Positions 62,508 to 64,000 of a DNA stretch of 64,000 nt are shown here, one piece after another. The stretch covers positions 114,669-178,668 of the forward strand of contig JAPYSB010000001.1 of assembly GCA_029936675.1 (NCBI GenBank), given 5' to 3'. The notes under the pieces are model-generated. The model was not told the DNA's origin. It ran no database searches and saw only the letters and a list, made by a program, of their open reading frames with translations. The first letter of the stretch is position 1. Each line of letters begins with the position of its first letter. This DNA is from Dehalococcoidia bacterium. Lineage in GTDB: Bacteria; Chloroflexota; Dehalococcoidia; Lucifugimonadales; UBA826. Position numbers and translations under genes: made by a program.

Positions 62508-63413
62508 ATGATTAAATTTGACAATTTTTCAACTGCTTATCAAAAAAAGATCGTAGAATTCATAAATTCAGTCAACGATTCTTTTAACTCTCCGAAAAAA
62601 CTAACGGATGCTTTCTTTGTGCAAACGACTAACGTACCCCCGTCAAACCCAGAAACAAACTGTTATATAGCCTCTACAAACAATGATGTTCTGGGCTTTC
62701 TTCAAATAGTCGAAGAGCCCCTCGTAAAGCGAATAGTCGGGCTTCAAACCATTCGCGAAGGGGGTGGTTTTGCTGAAATACTAAAACATTTCATGACCAT
62801 CTCCGTTAAACATGCAGTCCTAACTAAGGCAAAAATGATCCATTTTCAAATTTCCCAAAATGACCATGAATCAAAAAAGATTTTAGAATCTTCAGGTTGG
62901 CACAAAACCAAAACATATTGGAATCTCAGGTTTGAGGACCCACATTTAGAAGATTTGGTTTTACCTGACGATTATTCTCTTCGTCACTTTGTTAAAGGAA
63001 AAGATGAAGGTGCTCTCACTGATTTACAGAATCAATCATTCGGAAACCACTGGGGATTTTCTCCCAATGACATAGAGCAAATTCGGTACCGTACCCAAAT
63101 GGAAAGGACTGATGGCAAAGGCATTATATTTATAGAGAAAAACGGGGAAATAGCTGGATACAATTGGACTATGGAAGCACACAATGGTCCTTCGTCGGTA
63201 GGATGGGTTGCAATGACCGGAGTTCATCCAAATTATCGGGGTTTAAGGCTAGGGAGAGCAGTCGTCCTGGCAGGCATGCATTACCTCAAGTCAAAAAATA
63301 TATCAGGAATAGAACTTGAAGTGGATTCTGAAAATATACCTGCCACTAAACTATACGACAGTATAGGCTTTAGAAAAATAAACCAGACTTACTGGTATGA
63401 GAAAAATCTGTAG
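62508..63413 (+). CDS. GNAT acetyltransferase with two GNAT-like domains
   Basis: 301 residues. The C-terminal half is a clear GNAT domain: VGWVAMTGVHPNYRGLRLGRAVVLAGMHYLKSKNI with the acetyl-CoA pyrophosphate loop R-G-L-R-L-G-R, and ATKLYDSIGFRK. The N-terminal half (about 1-140) is a second, degenerate GNAT-like fold ending KKILESSGWHKTKTYW. The two-domain form is reminiscent of mycothiol synthase MshD, although similarity is not enough for that name. Divergent from the phosphatase gene and convergent with the glycosyltransferase (two bases between). Confidence 0.82.
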   Translation: MIKFDNFSTAYQKKIVEFINSVNDSFNSPKKLTDAFFVQTTNVPPSNPETNCYIASTNNDVLGFLQIVEEPLVKRIVGLQTIREGGGFAEILKHFMTISVKHAVLTKAKMIHFQISQNDHESKKILESSGWHKTKTYWNLRFEDPHLEDLVLPDDYSLRHFVKGKDEGALTDLQNQSFGNHWGFSPNDIEQIRYRTQMERTDGKGIIFIEKNGEIAGYNWTMEAHNGPSSVGWVAMTGVHPNYRGLRLGRAVVLAGMHYLKSKNISGIELEVDSENIPATKLYDSIGFRKINQTYWYEKNL

Positions 63414-63415
63414 GT

Positions 63416-64000
63416 TCATATGGCCTGTGTATTTGTCCAACCTGAAATCACTTCACTGTACAAATTAGCGGCCTTTTCCGAGCTAGCATCCCAACTTAGA
63501 GAATAAGCTTTCTTTATCGCCTCTTTTGACATAAAGGTATGCAAATCTTTATTTTTAAGTAACACTTCTATTTGGGTTGCAAATGCCTCCGGACACCTCC
63601 AGGGTATGAGGTATCCCGTGGAACCATGCTCAACAATTGACGGGATCCCACCAACCCGAGATGCTACGACCGGGGTCCCACATGCCATAGCTTCAATGAC
63701 AACAAAACCTAAACTTTCATAATGAGAAGGTAAAACAAGAACATCTGCTGCAGAGTAATAGGTCGCCAGAGAGGCATGAGCAATGGCGCCTGTGAAAACC
63801 ACTTTATCATCGAGTCCCAATTCAACCACCAGCGATTTAATGAACTGATAATATTCGTTGCTCTCTTCGTTACCTCCAACAATATAAAGAGTCGTAACCC
63901 CAACCGAAGATATCATCGCTAACGCTTTAACTAGCACATCAAGTCCCTTTATCGGATCGATACGGCCAACAAATAGAACTACGTTGTTTTGCCCGGGAAT
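63416..64000 (-). CDS. Glycosyltransferase family 4 (partial, C-terminal half)
   Basis: The frame stays open to the window end on the minus strand (195 residues here); the upstream part is beyond base 64000. VLFVGRIDPIKGLDVLVKALAMI followed by VVFTGAIAHASLATYYSAADVLVLPSHYESLGFVVIEAMACGTPVVASRVGGIPSIVEHGSTGYLIP is the GT4 C-terminal Rossmann domain, including the E-x7-E nucleotide-sugar motif. It transfers a sugar from a nucleotide donor; acceptor unknown. Reading from the ATG/GTG near 63937 would miss the first residues. Confidence 0.9.
   Translation of the reverse strand: MPGQNNVVLFVGRIDPIKGLDVLVKALAMISSVGVTTLYIVGGNEESNEYYQFIKSLVVELGLDDKVVFTGAIAHASLATYYSAADVLVLPSHYESLGFVVIEAMACGTPVVASRVGGIPSIVEHGSTGYLIPWRCPEAFATQIEVLLKNKDLHTFMSKEAIKKAYSLSWDASSEKAANLYSEVISGWTNTQAI

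Overview
The window reads as bacterial chromosome from a free-living, probably marine member of the Chloroflexota; SAR202-like Dehalococcoidia is my best guess. This is inference from gene content, not from a marker phylogeny. The grounds are several short-chain dehydrogenases (five) and two luciferase-like flavin enzymes among housekeeping genes, a mycothiol-isomerase-fold protein, a SpoIIIAA/R3H ATPase next to tmk in a genome with no other sporulation genes in view, and a coiled-coil protein next to coaD and rsmD. TTG and GTG starts are common. There is no rRNA operon, CRISPR array, insertion sequence or phage gene.

Selenium region (1-5.4 kb): a UGSC-family selenoprotein gene is interrupted by an in-frame TGA that I read as selenocysteine, with a perfect 7-bp hairpin just downstream (SECIS-like). 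About 4 kb away on the other strand lies selC, the tRNA-Sec(UCA) gene. Its 3' half, from anticodon loop to CCA, is repeated 1,744 bp away (66/67 identical). This is the footprint of integration at a tRNA gene, with an SDR gene and a decayed reading frame between the copies and no integrase. Thioredoxin, a lipoprotein and a cysteine desulfurase follow.

7.4-13.1 kb: a Gld-type ABC module (ATPase, permease, GldG-like, DUF4340) and a CinA-like protein with an eroded C-terminal domain, then tRNA-Pro. 13.2-16.7 kb: a split D-glutamate cyclase pair, a coiled-coil protein, coaD, rsmD. 16.8-25.8 kb: lysS, an amidohydrolase, ileS under a well-preserved T-box with specifier AUC and a consensus-like promoter, an RraA-like protein, a FAD oxidoreductase, and tRNA-Leu and tRNA-Cys.

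25.8-38.5 kb: accessory metabolism (MBL hydrolase, two LLM flavin enzymes, thioesterase, aldo/keto reductase, two SDRs, cupin) around a BMP/Nup-type nucleoside ABC transporter that sits with a purine phosphoribosyltransferase. 38.5-41.8 kb: a sulfur module, with a YeeE-type thiosulfate transporter divergent from a TusA protein and a two-domain rhodanese lipoprotein. The tusA leader holds a promoter, about 170 nt of foldable sequence and a strong terminator just before the gene, and is the best candidate here for an undescribed regulatory RNA.

41.8-50.3 kb: SDRs, two SbcD-like phosphoesterases, glyS, a TlpA-like thioredoxin, a Trm112-like mini-protein, folK and folP. 50.4-57.9 kb: a biotin carboxyltransferase cluster (12S-like subunit, small protein, 5S plus biotin-carrier fusion) with mdh, eno and gap, resembling a transcarboxylase/C4 branch joined to lower glycolysis. 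58-64 kb: pdxS-pdxT, R3H ATPase, tmk, a CpsB-type phosphatase, a GNAT and a truncated glycosyltransferase.
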